The notes beneath the pieces are model-generated. The model searched no databases, was not told the origin of the DNA, and saw only the letters and a list, made by a program, of their open reading frames with translations. A stretch of 64,000 nt of DNA, from assembly GCF_021730305.1 (NCBI RefSeq), contig NZ_CP032674.1:2899001-2963000 (forward strand). The letters are read 5' to 3'. The translations under genes were made by a program, and so were the position numbers. The stretch comes from Xanthobacter sp. YC-JY1 (GTDB lineage: Bacteria; Pseudomonadota; Alphaproteobacteria; Rhizobiales; Xanthobacteraceae). How positions within the stretch are numbered: position 1 is the stretch's first letter; each line of letters opens with the position of its first letter. This document shows positions 41,737-50,742 of the stretch, piece by piece.

Positions 41737-42513
41737 TCAGTAAATGCCGGTTTCCACAGCCACGCGCCGATAGCCGGCGCCGGCCGTGAAGCCTCCGTCG
41801 ATCACGAAGTCCTCGCCGGTGATGAAGGCGGAGCGATCCGAGGCGAGGAACAGCACCAGCTCGGCGATCTCCTCCGGCGTGCCGCTGCGGCCCATGGGTG
41901 TCATGCCGATCATCGGCTGGAGATGCGGGCTCGCGGCGTTCAGGGCCGTCACCACGAGGCCGGGGCATACGGCGTTCACGCGGATGCCGCGCGCGGCATA
42001 TTCCATGGCGGCGCTGCGGGTGAGGCCGCGCAGGCCCCATTTGCTCGCCGTGTAGGCCGGATCGTAATGGCCGGAAAAGGCGCTGTTCGACGAGATGTTG
42101 ACGATGCTGCCGCCGCCGGTCTCCTCCATCAGCGGCGCAGCGGCCCGGATGCCGAGGAAGGCGCCGGTGAGGTTGACCTTGAGCACCCGCTCCCACGCGT
42201 CCGGCTCCGTGGCCGAGACGGTGCTGCGATTGATGATGCCGGCATTGTTGATGAGGATGTCGAGCCGCCCCTTCCAGGCCCGCGCCGCCTCGATGGTCTG
42301 AGACCAGTCGGCCGGGTTGGTCACGTCGAGCGTGCGGAAGCGGGCTTCGATGCCTTGGGCGGCGAGTTCCGCCACGAACGCCTCGCCCTCGGGTGCGAGC
42401 ACGTCGCAGACCAGCACTGCCGCGCCCTCGATGCCCAGACGCCGCGCTTCCGCCGCCCCCTGCCCCCGCGCGCCCCCGGTGACGATGGCGACGCGCCCCT
42501 CCAGTTCCTTCAT
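41737..42513 (-). CDS. Short-chain dehydrogenase/reductase (SDR 1 of the catabolic island)
   Basis: 258 residues, classical SDR. The cofactor loop TGGARGQG lies near residues 12-19, NNAG, an active-site Ser in NISSNSA, and YTASK supply the catalytic set. The acidic residue at the end of beta-2 (LVCDV) points to NAD(H). The substrate is a hydroxyl or keto compound of unknown identity. The gene is divergent from SDR 2, and both starts share the control region with operator-like site A. ATG 42513 is the start. Confidence 0.9.
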   Translation of the reverse strand: MKELEGRVAIVTGGARGQGAAEARRLGIEGAAVLVCDVLAPEGEAFVAELAAQGIEARFRTLDVTNPADWSQTIEAARAWKGRLDILINNAGIINRSTVSATEPDAWERVLKVNLTGAFLGIRAAAPLMEETGGGSIVNISSNSAFSGHYDPAYTASKWGLRGLTRSAAMEYAARGIRVNAVCPGLVVTALNAASPHLQPMIGMTPMGRSGTPEEIAELVLFLASDRSAFITGEDFVIDGGFTAGAGYRRVAVETGIY

Positions 42514-42620
42514 GCGTTTCTCCCCGGCTTATCTGTTCGGGCCCGGCTGGCCGTCTGCTCTCGAGCCCGATCGCAGCCGCCGGAAAGCCCCTTGCCACAG
42601 AATTTAGAATAAACTAAAAA

Positions 42621-42635
42621 TCGCATAATACGAGA
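42621..42635. promoter_or_regulatory. Operator-like palindrome A (candidate IclR site)
   Basis: TCGCATAATACGAGA in the AT-rich gap between the divergent SDR 1 and SDR 2 genes. It matches sites B (49103) and C (50753) with the pattern TCtCAtAAtAcGAGA. It is about 108 bp from the SDR 1 start and 69 bp from the SDR 2 start. Confidence 0.6.
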
Positions 42636-42703
42636 TTAATCGTCACTCAACGATCTCCGGACTCGACATGCTCGCAGAACCGGGACGCGGGGGAGGGAAA
42701 ACA

Positions 42704-43453
42704 ATGCTGCAAGGAAAGGTCGCCCTCATCACGGGGGCGGGCATCGGGATTGGCCGTTGCGCGGCGGAGCTGTTCGCCCGCCATGGCGGGCGCATCGTCG
42801 TCGCCGAGATCAACGAAGAGGCCGGGCGGGAAACGGCGGCGCGCATTCATGCCGCCGGCGGTGATGCGCGGTTCGTGCGGACCGACGTGACCGATGCGGC
42901 GAGCGTCGAGGCGGCGGTGGCGGCCGGCGTCGCGCACTATGGCCGTCTTGACGTGATCTACAACAACGCCGGGGGCTCGACGACCCGCGACAGCGATCTC
43001 ACCCGCGCGCCGGACGACGAGTTCTGGCGGGCGATGACGCTCGATCTGCATGGCACCTGGCTGGTCAGCCGCTTCGGTATTCCCGAGCTCATCAAGGCCG
43101 GCGGCGGCGCGGTGGTGAATGCGGCGTCCGTGGTGGCCCTCATGGGCTGGCCGGGCAAGGATGCCTACACCGCCGCCAAGGGCGCCGTCGCCGCGCTCAC
43201 CCGCTCCATGGCGGTGGAATACGCGCCCCACAACATCCGCGTGAACGCGGTGGCGCCGGGCGTCACCCGCACGCCGCGGGTGGTGGCGCAGCTGGAGCAA
43301 TTGGAGACCACGCAGCGGCTCACCGCCGCCCACCTGCTGGGCATGGTGGAGCCGGAGCATGTGGCGCAGGCGGCGCTTTTCCTCGCGTCCGAGGCGTCCG
43401 GCCGAACCACCGGGCATGTGCTGCCCGTGGACAGCGGCCTCTCCATCTCCTGA
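42704..43453 (+). CDS. Short-chain dehydrogenase/reductase (SDR 2), first gene of the transporter unit
   Basis: 249 residues, classical SDR with TGAGIGIG, NNAG, an active-site Ser in NAASVVA and YTAAK. The residue after beta-2 is Glu (VVAEIN), favouring NAD(H). ATG 42704 follows GGGAGG; the open frame extends upstream without similarity. The LIV transporter genes start 118 bp downstream on the same strand, so the enzyme and the uptake system are probably expressed together. Confidence 0.9.
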   Translation: MLQGKVALITGAGIGIGRCAAELFARHGGRIVVAEINEEAGRETAARIHAAGGDARFVRTDVTDAASVEAAVAAGVAHYGRLDVIYNNAGGSTTRDSDLTRAPDDEFWRAMTLDLHGTWLVSRFGIPELIKAGGGAVVNAASVVALMGWPGKDAYTAAKGAVAALTRSMAVEYAPHNIRVNAVAPGVTRTPRVVAQLEQLETTQRLTAAHLLGMVEPEHVAQAALFLASEASGRTTGHVLPVDSGLSIS

Positions 43454-43515
43454 TCCAACCCAACGTCCTCGTCGCGCACGCAGACGGCCGAGCACCGTCC
43501 TGCGGCGCGCGGGTG

Positions 43516-43536
43516 TGATCCCCACCGGCGGGATCA
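43516..43536 (+). terminator. Small hairpin between SDR 2 and livH
   Basis: TGATCCC (43516-43522) pairs with GGGATCA (43530-43536). With no T-run it is more likely a partial attenuator or a chance repeat than a full stop. Confidence 0.3.
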
Positions 43537-43570
43537 GGACCTCAGCCACCCGCCCTACAGGAGGGGTCTG

Positions 43571-44419
43571 TTGATCATCCATATCCTCAACGGCTTCGTT
43601 TACGGGGGCCTGCTCTATCTGGTCGCCATCGGGCTGGTGCTCATCTTCGGGATCCGGCAGGTGGTGAACTTCGCCCACGGCAGCCTCTTCATGCTGGGCG
43701 CCTATGTGGGCTATGCGGCCACCGCGATTGCCGGCTTCTGGGCGGGCGTGGTGGCGGCGACGCTGGTGCTCGCCATCCTCGGCCTGCTCCTTGACCGCGC
43801 GGTGTTTCGCCCGCTGCAGGACCAGGACCCCATCGTCACCCTGCTCGTCACCTTCGGTCTCCTTCTGGTGATCGAGGATCTCGTGCGCACGGTCTGGGGC
43901 AAGGACACGCTCACCATCGCCATGCCCGACCTGCTCAGCGGCACGCTGCGCATCGCGGGCGAGGACTTTCCGGTCTACCGCCTGTTCGTCATCCTGGTCG
44001 CGGCGGGCATGGGCGCGGGGCTCACCTTGTGGCTGAAGCGCAGCCGCATCGGCCTTTACGTGCGTGCCTTCGCCTCCGATCCCCTCACCACCGGCACGCA
44101 GGGCGTGGACACCGAGCGCGTGAGCGCCGCCGTGGTCGCGCTGGGCGCGGGATTTGCGGGGCTCGCGGGCATCATCGCAGGGCCGCTTCTCGCCCTCTCG
44201 CCGGCCATGGGCGGGTCGATCCTCATCGAGAGCTTCATCGTGGTGGTGGTGGGCGGATTCGGCAGCTTCTCCGGCGCCTTCGTGGCGGCCCTGGTCATCG
44301 GCCAACTCCAGAACCTCGGCATCGTCTTCATCCCCTCCTTCTCCACCATGATCCCCTTCCTGCTCATGATGCTCATTCTGCTGTGGCGTCCCCTCGGCCT
44401 CACCGGGAGGGCGGCATGA
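43571..44419 (+). CDS. livH: Branched-chain amino acid-type ABC transporter permease (LivH)
   Basis: 282 residues with about eight membrane helices. It opens INGLVYGG-like (HILNGFVYGGLLYLVAIGLVLIFG) and has VNFAHGSLFMLGAY and GGFGSFSGAFVAALVIGQ, the LivH signature. The start is TTG 43571 with a strong AGGAGGGG four bases upstream; no ATG fits. Together with LivM it forms the membrane channel of an import system that in this family also carries aromatic acids, amides, urea and other small molecules. The stop overlaps the livM start. Confidence 0.9.
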   Translation: MIIHILNGFVYGGLLYLVAIGLVLIFGIRQVVNFAHGSLFMLGAYVGYAATAIAGFWAGVVAATLVLAILGLLLDRAVFRPLQDQDPIVTLLVTFGLLLVIEDLVRTVWGKDTLTIAMPDLLSGTLRIAGEDFPVYRLFVILVAAGMGAGLTLWLKRSRIGLYVRAFASDPLTTGTQGVDTERVSAAVVALGAGFAGLAGIIAGPLLALSPAMGGSILIESFIVVVVGGFGSFSGAFVAALVIGQLQNLGIVFIPSFSTMIPFLLMMLILLWRPLGLTGRAA

Positions 44420-45408
44420 CGAGCCCAGCCACGCTCACGGCCACCGCCCCGGCGCGTCCGGCGCGCGCGCCGGGCAGTGTCCTCGCCCTCGTCGTGTTGG
44501 GGACCGGATGCCTGCTGCCCTTCGCCGGCGCCTCGCCGCTTCTCCTGTCGCTGCTGGTGCAGGCCATCATCGGCGCCATGCTGGCCACCGGAGTGGGCTT
44601 CCTGGTGCGGCAGAACGGCATGGTCAGCTTCGGCCATGCCCTGTTCTTCGGCCTCGGCGGCTATGTGCTCGGCGTGCCCATGGCGCATGGGCTGCTGCCG
44701 CCGGAAATGGCGGTGCTGCTGGCGCTGCTGGTGCCGGCGCTGCTGGCCTTTCTGCTCGGCCTCGTCATCACGCGCATTCCCGGCGTCGCCTTCTCCATGC
44801 TCAGCCTCGCCTGCGCGCAGACCTTCTACGAGGTGGTGCTGAAGGTACGCACCCTGGCCAACGGCGACGACGGCATGTCCGTCACCTTCCCCGCCCGCCT
44901 GTTCGGGCTGGACGTGGGGCTGCTGCAGGATCCGCGCTCCATGTACCTCATCTGCTGGGTGCTGCTGGCGGCCGTTCTCGTCGGGCTGTGGCTGTTCACG
45001 CGCTCGCCCTATGGCCTGCTGACCCTCGCCATCCGCTCGAACGAGGAGCGGGCGCGCTTCATCGGCTACGAGACCGTGGTGCCGCGTGCGGCGGTCTATG
45101 CGCTGTCCGCCGGCGTCGCGGGCCTCGCGGGGGTGCTCGCCACCTTCTACAACGGCTTCATCTCTCCCGACATGATGCACTGGACCCTCTCCGGCTCGGC
45201 GCTGGTCATGGCCGTCATCGGCGGCACGCGGGCCGTGTGGGGGCCGGCGCTGGGCGCGGTGGTGTTCTTCTTCTTCAAGGAGATCGTCGGCGACGCCACC
45301 GAGCACTGGCCGGCGGTGATCGGCATCACCCTCATCGTGGTCACCCTGTGCGCGCCGGCCGGCCTCAGCGGGCTGCTCGCACGCCTCTTCGCGCGGAGGG
45401 CAGCATGA
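44416..45408 (+). CDS. livM: Branched-chain amino acid-type ABC transporter permease (LivM)
   Basis: 330 residues with about ten helices. LivM-type motifs are GQNGMVSFGHALFFGLGGYVLG-like (RQNGMVSFGHALFFGLGGY), TRSPYGLLTLAIRSNEERARFIGY and GGTRAVWGPALGAVV. The ATGA overlap with the livH stop and with the livG start shows tight translational coupling. The substrate specificity lies in the binding proteins, not here. Confidence 0.9.
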   Translation: MTSPATLTATAPARPARAPGSVLALVVLGTGCLLPFAGASPLLLSLLVQAIIGAMLATGVGFLVRQNGMVSFGHALFFGLGGYVLGVPMAHGLLPPEMAVLLALLVPALLAFLLGLVITRIPGVAFSMLSLACAQTFYEVVLKVRTLANGDDGMSVTFPARLFGLDVGLLQDPRSMYLICWVLLAAVLVGLWLFTRSPYGLLTLAIRSNEERARFIGYETVVPRAAVYALSAGVAGLAGVLATFYNGFISPDMMHWTLSGSALVMAVIGGTRAVWGPALGAVVFFFFKEIVGDATEHWPAVIGITLIVVTLCAPAGLSGLLARLFARRAA

Positions 45409-46112
45409 CACTTCCGGCCATCGAGGGGCGCGCCCTCTCCCGCACCTATGGCGGGTTCCGCGCGCTGGACGGCGTGGACCTGAAGGTAGCGCGCGGCGAG
45501 GTGCGCGGCATCATCGGCCCCAACGGAGCAGGAAAATCCACGCTCATGGACGTGCTCACCGGCCGTGCGGCCTCCCGCGGCGGCACGGTGCTGCTGGGCG
45601 GGCGGGACATAAGCGCGCTGGCGCCCCGCGCCCGCCAGCGCGCCGGCCTCGCCCGCTCCTTCCAGAAGACCAATGTCTTCCTCGATCTCACCGTCGGCGA
45701 GCAGATCCGCCTCGCCGGCCGCTGCGCGACGCTCGACAACGGCGAGGAGGTGCTGGTGGCGCTGGGCCTCGCCGAGATCGCCCATCGTCCCGCAGCCGAC
45801 ATCTCCTATGGCGACCGGCGCCGTCTCGATCTCGCTTTGGCGCTGGTGGGGCGCCCGCAGGTGCTGCTGCTCGACGAGCCGGCGGCCGGCCTCACGGTGG
45901 AAGAATCCCTCGCCATGGCCGACCTGCTGAAGGATCTCGCCCGGCGCTGGCACGTCACGGTGCTGCTGGTGGAGCACGACATGGAGGTGGTGTTCGGCAT
46001 CTGCGACCGCATCACCGTGCTCCATCTCGGCCGCCTTCTCGCCGAGGGCACCCCAGCCGAAATCCGGTCCGATCCGCGGGTCATCTCCGCCTATCTGGGG
46101 ACTGCTGCATGA
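45405..46112 (+). CDS. livG: LIV-type ABC transporter ATP-binding protein (LivG)
   Basis: 235 residues. Walker A GPNGAGKST, Q-loop RSFQKTNVF, a LivG-type signature ISYGDRRRLDLALAL and Walker B VLLLDEPAAGLT are seen, with switch His in LLVEHDMEVVFGICDRITVL. It is shorter than usual LivG (about 250-260) because the middle part is compact. It overlaps livM and livF by four bases each. Confidence 0.92.
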   Translation: MTLPAIEGRALSRTYGGFRALDGVDLKVARGEVRGIIGPNGAGKSTLMDVLTGRAASRGGTVLLGGRDISALAPRARQRAGLARSFQKTNVFLDLTVGEQIRLAGRCATLDNGEEVLVALGLAEIAHRPAADISYGDRRRLDLALALVGRPQVLLLDEPAAGLTVEESLAMADLLKDLARRWHVTVLLVEHDMEVVFGICDRITVLHLGRLLAEGTPAEIRSDPRVISAYLGTAA

Positions 46113-46804
46113 CCTTGCTCAGCTTCGATGCCGTGGATGCCTTCTACGGGCGCGCCCAGGTGCTGAGGGGCGTGAGCCTCGCCATCGGCAAGGGCGAGCG
46201 CGTGGGGCTGCTCGGACGCAACGGCGTCGGCAAGACCACGGTGGTCAACGCCCTGCAGGGCATCGCCCAGGTGGGCCGAGGGGCCGTGGTGATGGCCGGG
46301 CAGCCGGCGCCGCGCATCCGCCACTACAGCGCCGCCCGGGCCGGCATCTCCGTGGTGCCGCAGGGTCGGCGGATCATCCCCGCGCTCAGCGTGCGGGAGA
46401 ACCTCCTGCTCGGCGCCGCCGTCGCCCGTCCCGGCCCCTGGACCCTGGCCCGCGTCTTCGAGCTGTTCCCGGTGCTGAAGGAGCGCCAGCACACGCCCGG
46501 CACCGCCCTGAGCGGCGGCCAGCAGCAGATGCTCGCCATCGGCCGCGCCCTGATGGCCAACCCCGACCTCCTCGTGCTGGACGAGCCGTCCGAGGGGCTG
46601 GCGCCGGTGATCGTGGATGAGCTCGCCGAGGTCTTCGTGCGCCTCGCCGACGAGGGCACGAGCCTGCTCCTCATCGAGCAGCACATCAGCCTCATCCGCC
46701 GCGTGGTGGAAAGATACCACATCATGTCCAAGGGGATGATCGTCGACAGCGGACCGCTGGCCCAGCTGACGACGGAAAAGCTCAAGCAACACGTCGCCGT
46801 TTGA
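46109..46804 (+). CDS. livF: LIV-type ABC transporter ATP-binding protein (LivF)
   Basis: 231 residues. Walker A GRNGVGKTT, VPQGRRIIPALSVRENL, signature LSGGQQQMLAIGRALM, Walker B LLVLDEPSEGLAP and LLIEQHI are typical of LivF. It completes the two-ATPase set. The binding-protein gene follows 26 bp downstream. Confidence 0.93.
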   Translation: MTLLSFDAVDAFYGRAQVLRGVSLAIGKGERVGLLGRNGVGKTTVVNALQGIAQVGRGAVVMAGQPAPRIRHYSAARAGISVVPQGRRIIPALSVRENLLLGAAVARPGPWTLARVFELFPVLKERQHTPGTALSGGQQQMLAIGRALMANPDLLVLDEPSEGLAPVIVDELAEVFVRLADEGTSLLLIEQHISLIRRVVERYHIMSKGMIVDSGPLAQLTTEKLKQHVAV

Positions 46805-46830
46805 AGGCGTGAACAAGGGTGGAACTGCCA

Positions 46831-48018
46831 ATGGGATGGACGATGCGTTTGGGCGGCGCGCTCGCGGCCGCCATGATGCTGCCGGTGGCGGCGATGGCGC
46901 AGGAGCCGCTGCGGATCGGCGTGCCGACCGCGCTGACCGGCACCTATGCCGACCTCGGCAGCCAGGTGAAGCGCGCCATCGCCTTCGCCGCCGCCGAAGC
47001 CAACGCAGCGGGCGGCATCGACGGCCACAAGGTGGAGGTGGAATACCTCGACACGGAGGCCAAGCCCGATCTCGCCCGGCGCCAGGCGGAAAAGCTCGCG
47101 CTCCAGGGCAACAAGGTGCTCATCGGCGCCATCGCCTCCGGCGAGGCCCTTGCCATCGCTCCCCTGCTGGCGCGTTGGGACGCGCTCTACATCGCGACCA
47201 CCAACAAGAGCGACAAGATCACCGCCGAGGCCTGCGTGCCGCGCATGTTCCGCGTCAACCGGCCGGACAGCTCCGACGCCGCCACCATGGCGCCCTGGCT
47301 GAAGGGCCGCAGCGAGGAGACATGGGCGGTGATGGCCGCCGATATCGCCTGGGGCCGCGATGTCGCCGCAAGCTTCGGCAAGGCCGCCGCGGCACAGGGC
47401 AAGAAGGTGGTGCTGGAGAATTTCTCCGCCCTCGGCACCAACGATTTCGCGACCTACATCCAGAAGATCAAGGATTCCGGCGCCAAGGGCGTGTGGGTGG
47501 CACTGGCGGGGCGCGATGCGGTGAACTTCGCCATGCAGGCCAAGCAGGCCGGCCTTCTCGACAGCGCCACCGTGGCCGGGGTTAGCTTCGTGACCGACAA
47601 CACGGTCGCCTCCATCGGCGATGCGGCCAAGGGCGTCGCCGGCATCATCAATTACTCGTCCACCCTCGACAATCCGGCCAACAAGGCGTTCGTGGCGGCG
47701 TGGGAGAAGGCCTATCCCGGCACCACGCCGACGAACTTCGAGGGCGAGACCTACATCGCGATGCAGGTGCTGTTCCAGGCGGTGAAAGCCGCCGGCAGCG
47801 TGAAGGCGGCGGACATCGCCAAGGCCCTGCCGGGCCGCACCTACGCGACCATCCTCGGCGACCAGCAGATGCGCCGCGAGGACAACCAGCTGGTGGGGCC
47901 GAACTTCTTCGGCGTGGTCGAGGTGTTCGACGGCAAGCTGCGGCCGGTGGTGAAGATGTCGGTTCCCGCGGAGACCGCCACCGTCGCGCCGAGCCCGGCC
48001 TGCAAGATCGCCGGCTGA
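46831..48018 (+). CDS. ABC transporter substrate-binding protein (LIV-type, periplasmic), SBP 1
   Basis: 395 residues with a Sec signal (LGGALAAAMMLPVAAMAQ, cleaved after AMA). The mature part begins PLRIGVPTALTGTYADLGSQVKRAIAFA, the type I periplasmic-binding fold of the LivK/amide-binding family. The C-terminal VPAETATVAPSPACKI holds one of the Cys residues that form a disulfide in these proteins. ATG 46831 is chosen because AAGGGTGGA precedes it; GTG 46819 is possible. It is the dedicated partner of livHMGF. Confidence 0.9.
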   Translation: MGWTMRLGGALAAAMMLPVAAMAQEPLRIGVPTALTGTYADLGSQVKRAIAFAAAEANAAGGIDGHKVEVEYLDTEAKPDLARRQAEKLALQGNKVLIGAIASGEALAIAPLLARWDALYIATTNKSDKITAEACVPRMFRVNRPDSSDAATMAPWLKGRSEETWAVMAADIAWGRDVAASFGKAAAAQGKKVVLENFSALGTNDFATYIQKIKDSGAKGVWVALAGRDAVNFAMQAKQAGLLDSATVAGVSFVTDNTVASIGDAAKGVAGIINYSSTLDNPANKAFVAAWEKAYPGTTPTNFEGETYIAMQVLFQAVKAAGSVKAADIAKALPGRTYATILGDQQMRREDNQLVGPNFFGVVEVFDGKLRPVVKMSVPAETATVAPSPACKIAG

Positions 48019-48025
48019 CAAGGAG

Positions 48026-48051
48026 GGGCGGCGTTCGCGGGAGCGCCGCCC
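48026..48051. terminator. Bidirectional hairpin between SBP 1 and iclR
   Basis: GGGCGGCG (48026-48033) pairs with CGCCGCCC (48044-48051) in the 37-bp gap between two convergent genes. Confidence 0.5.
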
Positions 48052-48055
48052 GTTC

Positions 48056-48877
48056 TCATTCCACGGGAGAGGCATCCTCGGGGGCGAGGGTGCGAATCTT
48101 GCGCGGACGCGCCGCCCGCTGCGCCGGCCGGTCCCCGGCCTCGCCGGCGATGGCGCTGGTGATGCGGGCGGCCAGCTGCTTGATCTCGCTCACCAGATCT
48201 TCCTTGCCGGCGCTCTGGAAGCGGGACTCGCGCACCGCGAACACCACGCTGCCGAGGATGCGCCGCTCCGCATCGAACACCGGCGCGCCGATGCCCACGA
48301 GATCGGGGATCACCTCGCCCCGCGTGACGCAATAGCCGTCGCGACGCAGGCGGGACATGTTGGAGCGGAACTGCTCCCAGTTCTCGCCGAGGCCGGCCTC
48401 GCGCACCAATTCCCCGTGCCACAGCATGATGTTGCGCAACTGGTAGGGAGTCAGATGGGCAAGGATGGTCTTCGCCATGGCGCCGCGGAACATGGGCATG
48501 GGGCGACCGCGCTCGTAATATTCCGGCACCGAGCGCTCGGGCCAGACGATATCCGCGCACATGACCTTGTCGCCGTAGTAGCTGCACAGCATCACGTTGA
48601 TGCCGAGGCGCGCGCTCACGTCCCGCATGGGCGCGCCGGCGCGGGTCAGCAGCGGGTCGGCCCGGCGCACGAGGCGGTCGAGTTCGATGATGCGCGGGCC
48701 GAGCACATAGCTGCCGCCGGTGGTGGGCGCGAGCAGCCCCGAATCGCACAAAGACTGGATGTAGCGATAGGCCGTGGCGCGCGAGGCACCGGCCGCCTGC
48801 ACGTCCTCGAGCTGGATGCTCATGCGCTCTTCGCCGAAAAGGTCCAGAACCTTCAGCATCTTGTCGAGACTGCTCAT
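48056..48877 (-). CDS. IclR-family transcriptional regulator of the catabolic island
   Basis: 273 residues. The winged-helix DNA-binding domain (LDKMLKVLDLF, ASRATAYRYIQSLCDSGLL) covers residues 1-70; the IclR effector-binding domain follows (GAMAKTILAHLTPYQL, GYCVTRGEVIPDLVGIGAPVFD). IclR regulators of catabolic genes bind short palindromes and respond to pathway substrates. ATG 48877 has GGAGGGA upstream; ATG 48910 lacks one. The gene is divergent from SDR 3, with operator-like site B between them. The last ~35 residues are a basic, Pro-rich tail. Confidence 0.9.
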   Translation of the reverse strand: MSSLDKMLKVLDLFGEERMSIQLEDVQAAGASRATAYRYIQSLCDSGLLAPTTGGSYVLGPRIIELDRLVRRADPLLTRAGAPMRDVSARLGINVMLCSYYGDKVMCADIVWPERSVPEYYERGRPMPMFRGAMAKTILAHLTPYQLRNIMLWHGELVREAGLGENWEQFRSNMSRLRRDGYCVTRGEVIPDLVGIGAPVFDAERRILGSVVFAVRESRFQSAGKEDLVSEIKQLAARITSAIAGEAGDRPAQRAARPRKIRTLAPEDASPVE

Positions 48878-49209
48878 GGCTGCGTCCCTCCGGCTCGCCG
48901 CTTCATGCACCCGGGGCGCACCATCTGTCGGCGCATTATAGGGTCCATGTCCGCGAATTGAAATTTGCGAGCAGTTTCAAAATCTGCCCCGCCGCGCCCA
49001 CCTCGGCGGCTCGACCCTGCGACGTGGCCGGCAGGCAAGGCTCTGCAAAGCGCGCCAACACAATGCCATGAGACATTGACATAGCTCAAGATGCGGAAAT
49101 AGTCTCACAATACGAGAATAATATAATAACTAGGAAGCGCCGTGTTCAGTTCTGAAGAGGCTCCGATGGGGGCCCTTGTCGCATCTGCATGTCCCCGGAA
49201 GGACCGACC
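48878..49209. promoter_or_regulatory. Divergent control region of iclR and the SDR 3-SDR 4 unit
   Basis: This 332-bp stretch holds no gene. TTGACA (49076-49081), operator-like site B (49103-49117) and a perfect TATAAT (49122-49127) lie in one AT-rich patch about 85-135 bp before SDR 3. The two promoter elements are not at standard spacing from each other, so they may belong to two promoters. Confidence 0.5.
49103..49117. promoter_or_regulatory. Operator-like palindrome B (candidate IclR site)
   Basis: TCTCACAATACGAGA shares 12 of 15 bases with site A and 12 of 15 with site C. It lies five bases before the TATAAT at 49122, where a bound repressor would block RNA polymerase for SDR 3 and could autoregulate iclR. 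Confidence 0.65.
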
Positions 49210-49953
49210 GTGACGCCCCGCGCGCCCTACGACCTCACCGGCATGCGCATCCTGCTTACCGGCGCTGCCGGCGGCATTGGCCGCGCGACGGCGCAGCTGT
49301 GCGCGAGCCTCGGTGCCGAGATGGTGCTGACCGACGCCGGGCCCGCCCCCGGCCTTGCCGAGGACCTGCCGCGCGATCACGGCCAGGCCCACAGCTACGC
49401 CGCCTGCGACGTGCGCGACCGGGCCGCGGTGGAGGCCCTGTGCCAATCGGCCGGCCCCTTGGATGCGGCGGTGCTGAATGCCGGCATCTTCCCGCAGGAG
49501 CAGTGGCTTGCAGACGATTGGGACGACCTGTTCCACGAGGTGATGGCGGTGAACGTGGCCGGGCCGGCGCATTTTGCCCGCGCGCTCGTTCCAGCCATGA
49601 AGGCGCGGGGCAACGGCCGCATCGTCCTCCTCGGCTCGGTTGCCGCCCACACCGGCGGCACCTATGCCCATTCCCCGGTGAGCTATGCGGCGTCCAAGGG
49701 CGCGGTCCACACCTTCGTGCGCTGGCTGGCGCGCCGCGCCGCGCCGGAAGTGCTGGTGAATGCGGTGGCGCCCGGGTCCACCCTCACGCGCATGGTGGCC
49801 ACTGCCGATCCCAAGGCGCTGGAGGCGATGCCCGTGCCGCGCTTCGGCCGGCCGGAAGAGATCGCCTGGCCCATCGCCTTCCTGTGCTCCCCCGGCGCCA
49901 GCTTCGTGTGCGGCGCCATTCTGGACGTGAACGGCGGCGCCTACATGGGCTGA
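49210..49953 (+). CDS. Short-chain dehydrogenase/reductase (SDR 3)
   Basis: 247 residues, classical SDR: TGAAGGIG, NAGI, active-site Ser in LLGSVAA, and YAASK. Asp after beta-2 (VLTDAG) suggests NAD(H). GTG 49210 is chosen because GGAAGGA lies six bases upstream; ATG 49189 has no ribosome site. SDR 4 follows after 32 bp. Its sequence diverges from SDR 1, 2 and 4, so it is not a recent duplication. Confidence 0.88.
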   Translation: MTPRAPYDLTGMRILLTGAAGGIGRATAQLCASLGAEMVLTDAGPAPGLAEDLPRDHGQAHSYAACDVRDRAAVEALCQSAGPLDAAVLNAGIFPQEQWLADDWDDLFHEVMAVNVAGPAHFARALVPAMKARGNGRIVLLGSVAAHTGGTYAHSPVSYAASKGAVHTFVRWLARRAAPEVLVNAVAPGSTLTRMVATADPKALEAMPVPRFGRPEEIAWPIAFLCSPGASFVCGAILDVNGGAYMG

Positions 49954-49985
49954 GGGCCCAAGCGTCCTTCAATCGGGAAAACACC

Positions 49986-50729
49986 ATGTTGCTGGAAGGC
50001 AAGGTTGCCATCATCACGGGCGCGGGCAGCCCGCAGGGGATCGGCTATGGCGTGGCGCGCCGCTTCGCGCGGGAGGGGGCGCGGGTGGCGTTGCTCGATC
50101 GCTCGCCCCGGCCGTCGCAGGAGATGGAGCGCGAACTTGGCCCCAACGCCATGACGGTGGTGGCCGACGTGCGCGACGAGGCGGCCTGCGCCGCCGCCAT
50201 CGCCGAAGTGGTGGAGCGCTGGGGACGCCTCGACGTGCTCGTCAACAATGCCGGCGTGGTGCAGGCCCGCCGCACGCGGGACATCTCGCGTGACGACTAC
50301 GATCTGGTGCTGGATGTGAACCTGCGCGGCACGCTGCTCATGTCCCAGCAGGCGCTGGCACACATGGGGCCGGGCGGGTCCATAGTATGCATCGCCTCCA
50401 TCGCCGCCCAGCGCGGCGGCGGGCTCATGGGCGGGCCGCACTATGCCGCCTCCAAGGGAGGCGTGCTGGCGCTGGTGAAGTCCATGGCCCGCGAATTCGG
50501 GCCGGCCGGCATCCGCGTCAATGCGGTCAATCCCGGCGTCATTCTCACCGGCATGACCGCCGGAGCCTATGAGGGCGAACGGGGCGCGAGCGTCATCTCC
50601 ACCATTCCGCTCGCCCGGCTCGGGACGCCGGATGACGTGGCCGGCGCCTGCCTGTTCCTGGCTTCGGATCTGGCCGGCTACATCACCGGAGCGTCGGTGG
50701 ATGTGAATGGCGGAATGCACATGCACTGA
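49986..50729 (+). CDS. Short-chain dehydrogenase/reductase (SDR 4)
   Basis: 247 residues, classical SDR with a slightly enlarged cofactor loop TGAGSPQGIG, NNAG, active-site Ser in CIASIAA, and YAASK. Asp after beta-2 (ALLDRS) favours NAD(H). It ends GASVDVNGGMHMH. It lies 32 bp after SDR 3 and probably shares its promoter. The substrate is unknown. Confidence 0.88.
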   Translation: MLLEGKVAIITGAGSPQGIGYGVARRFAREGARVALLDRSPRPSQEMERELGPNAMTVVADVRDEAACAAAIAEVVERWGRLDVLVNNAGVVQARRTRDISRDDYDLVLDVNLRGTLLMSQQALAHMGPGGSIVCIASIAAQRGGGLMGGPHYAASKGGVLALVKSMAREFGPAGIRVNAVNPGVILTGMTAGAYEGERGASVISTIPLARLGTPDDVAGACLFLASDLAGYITGASVDVNGGMHMH

Positions 50730-50742
50730 CGGTCGGCGCATG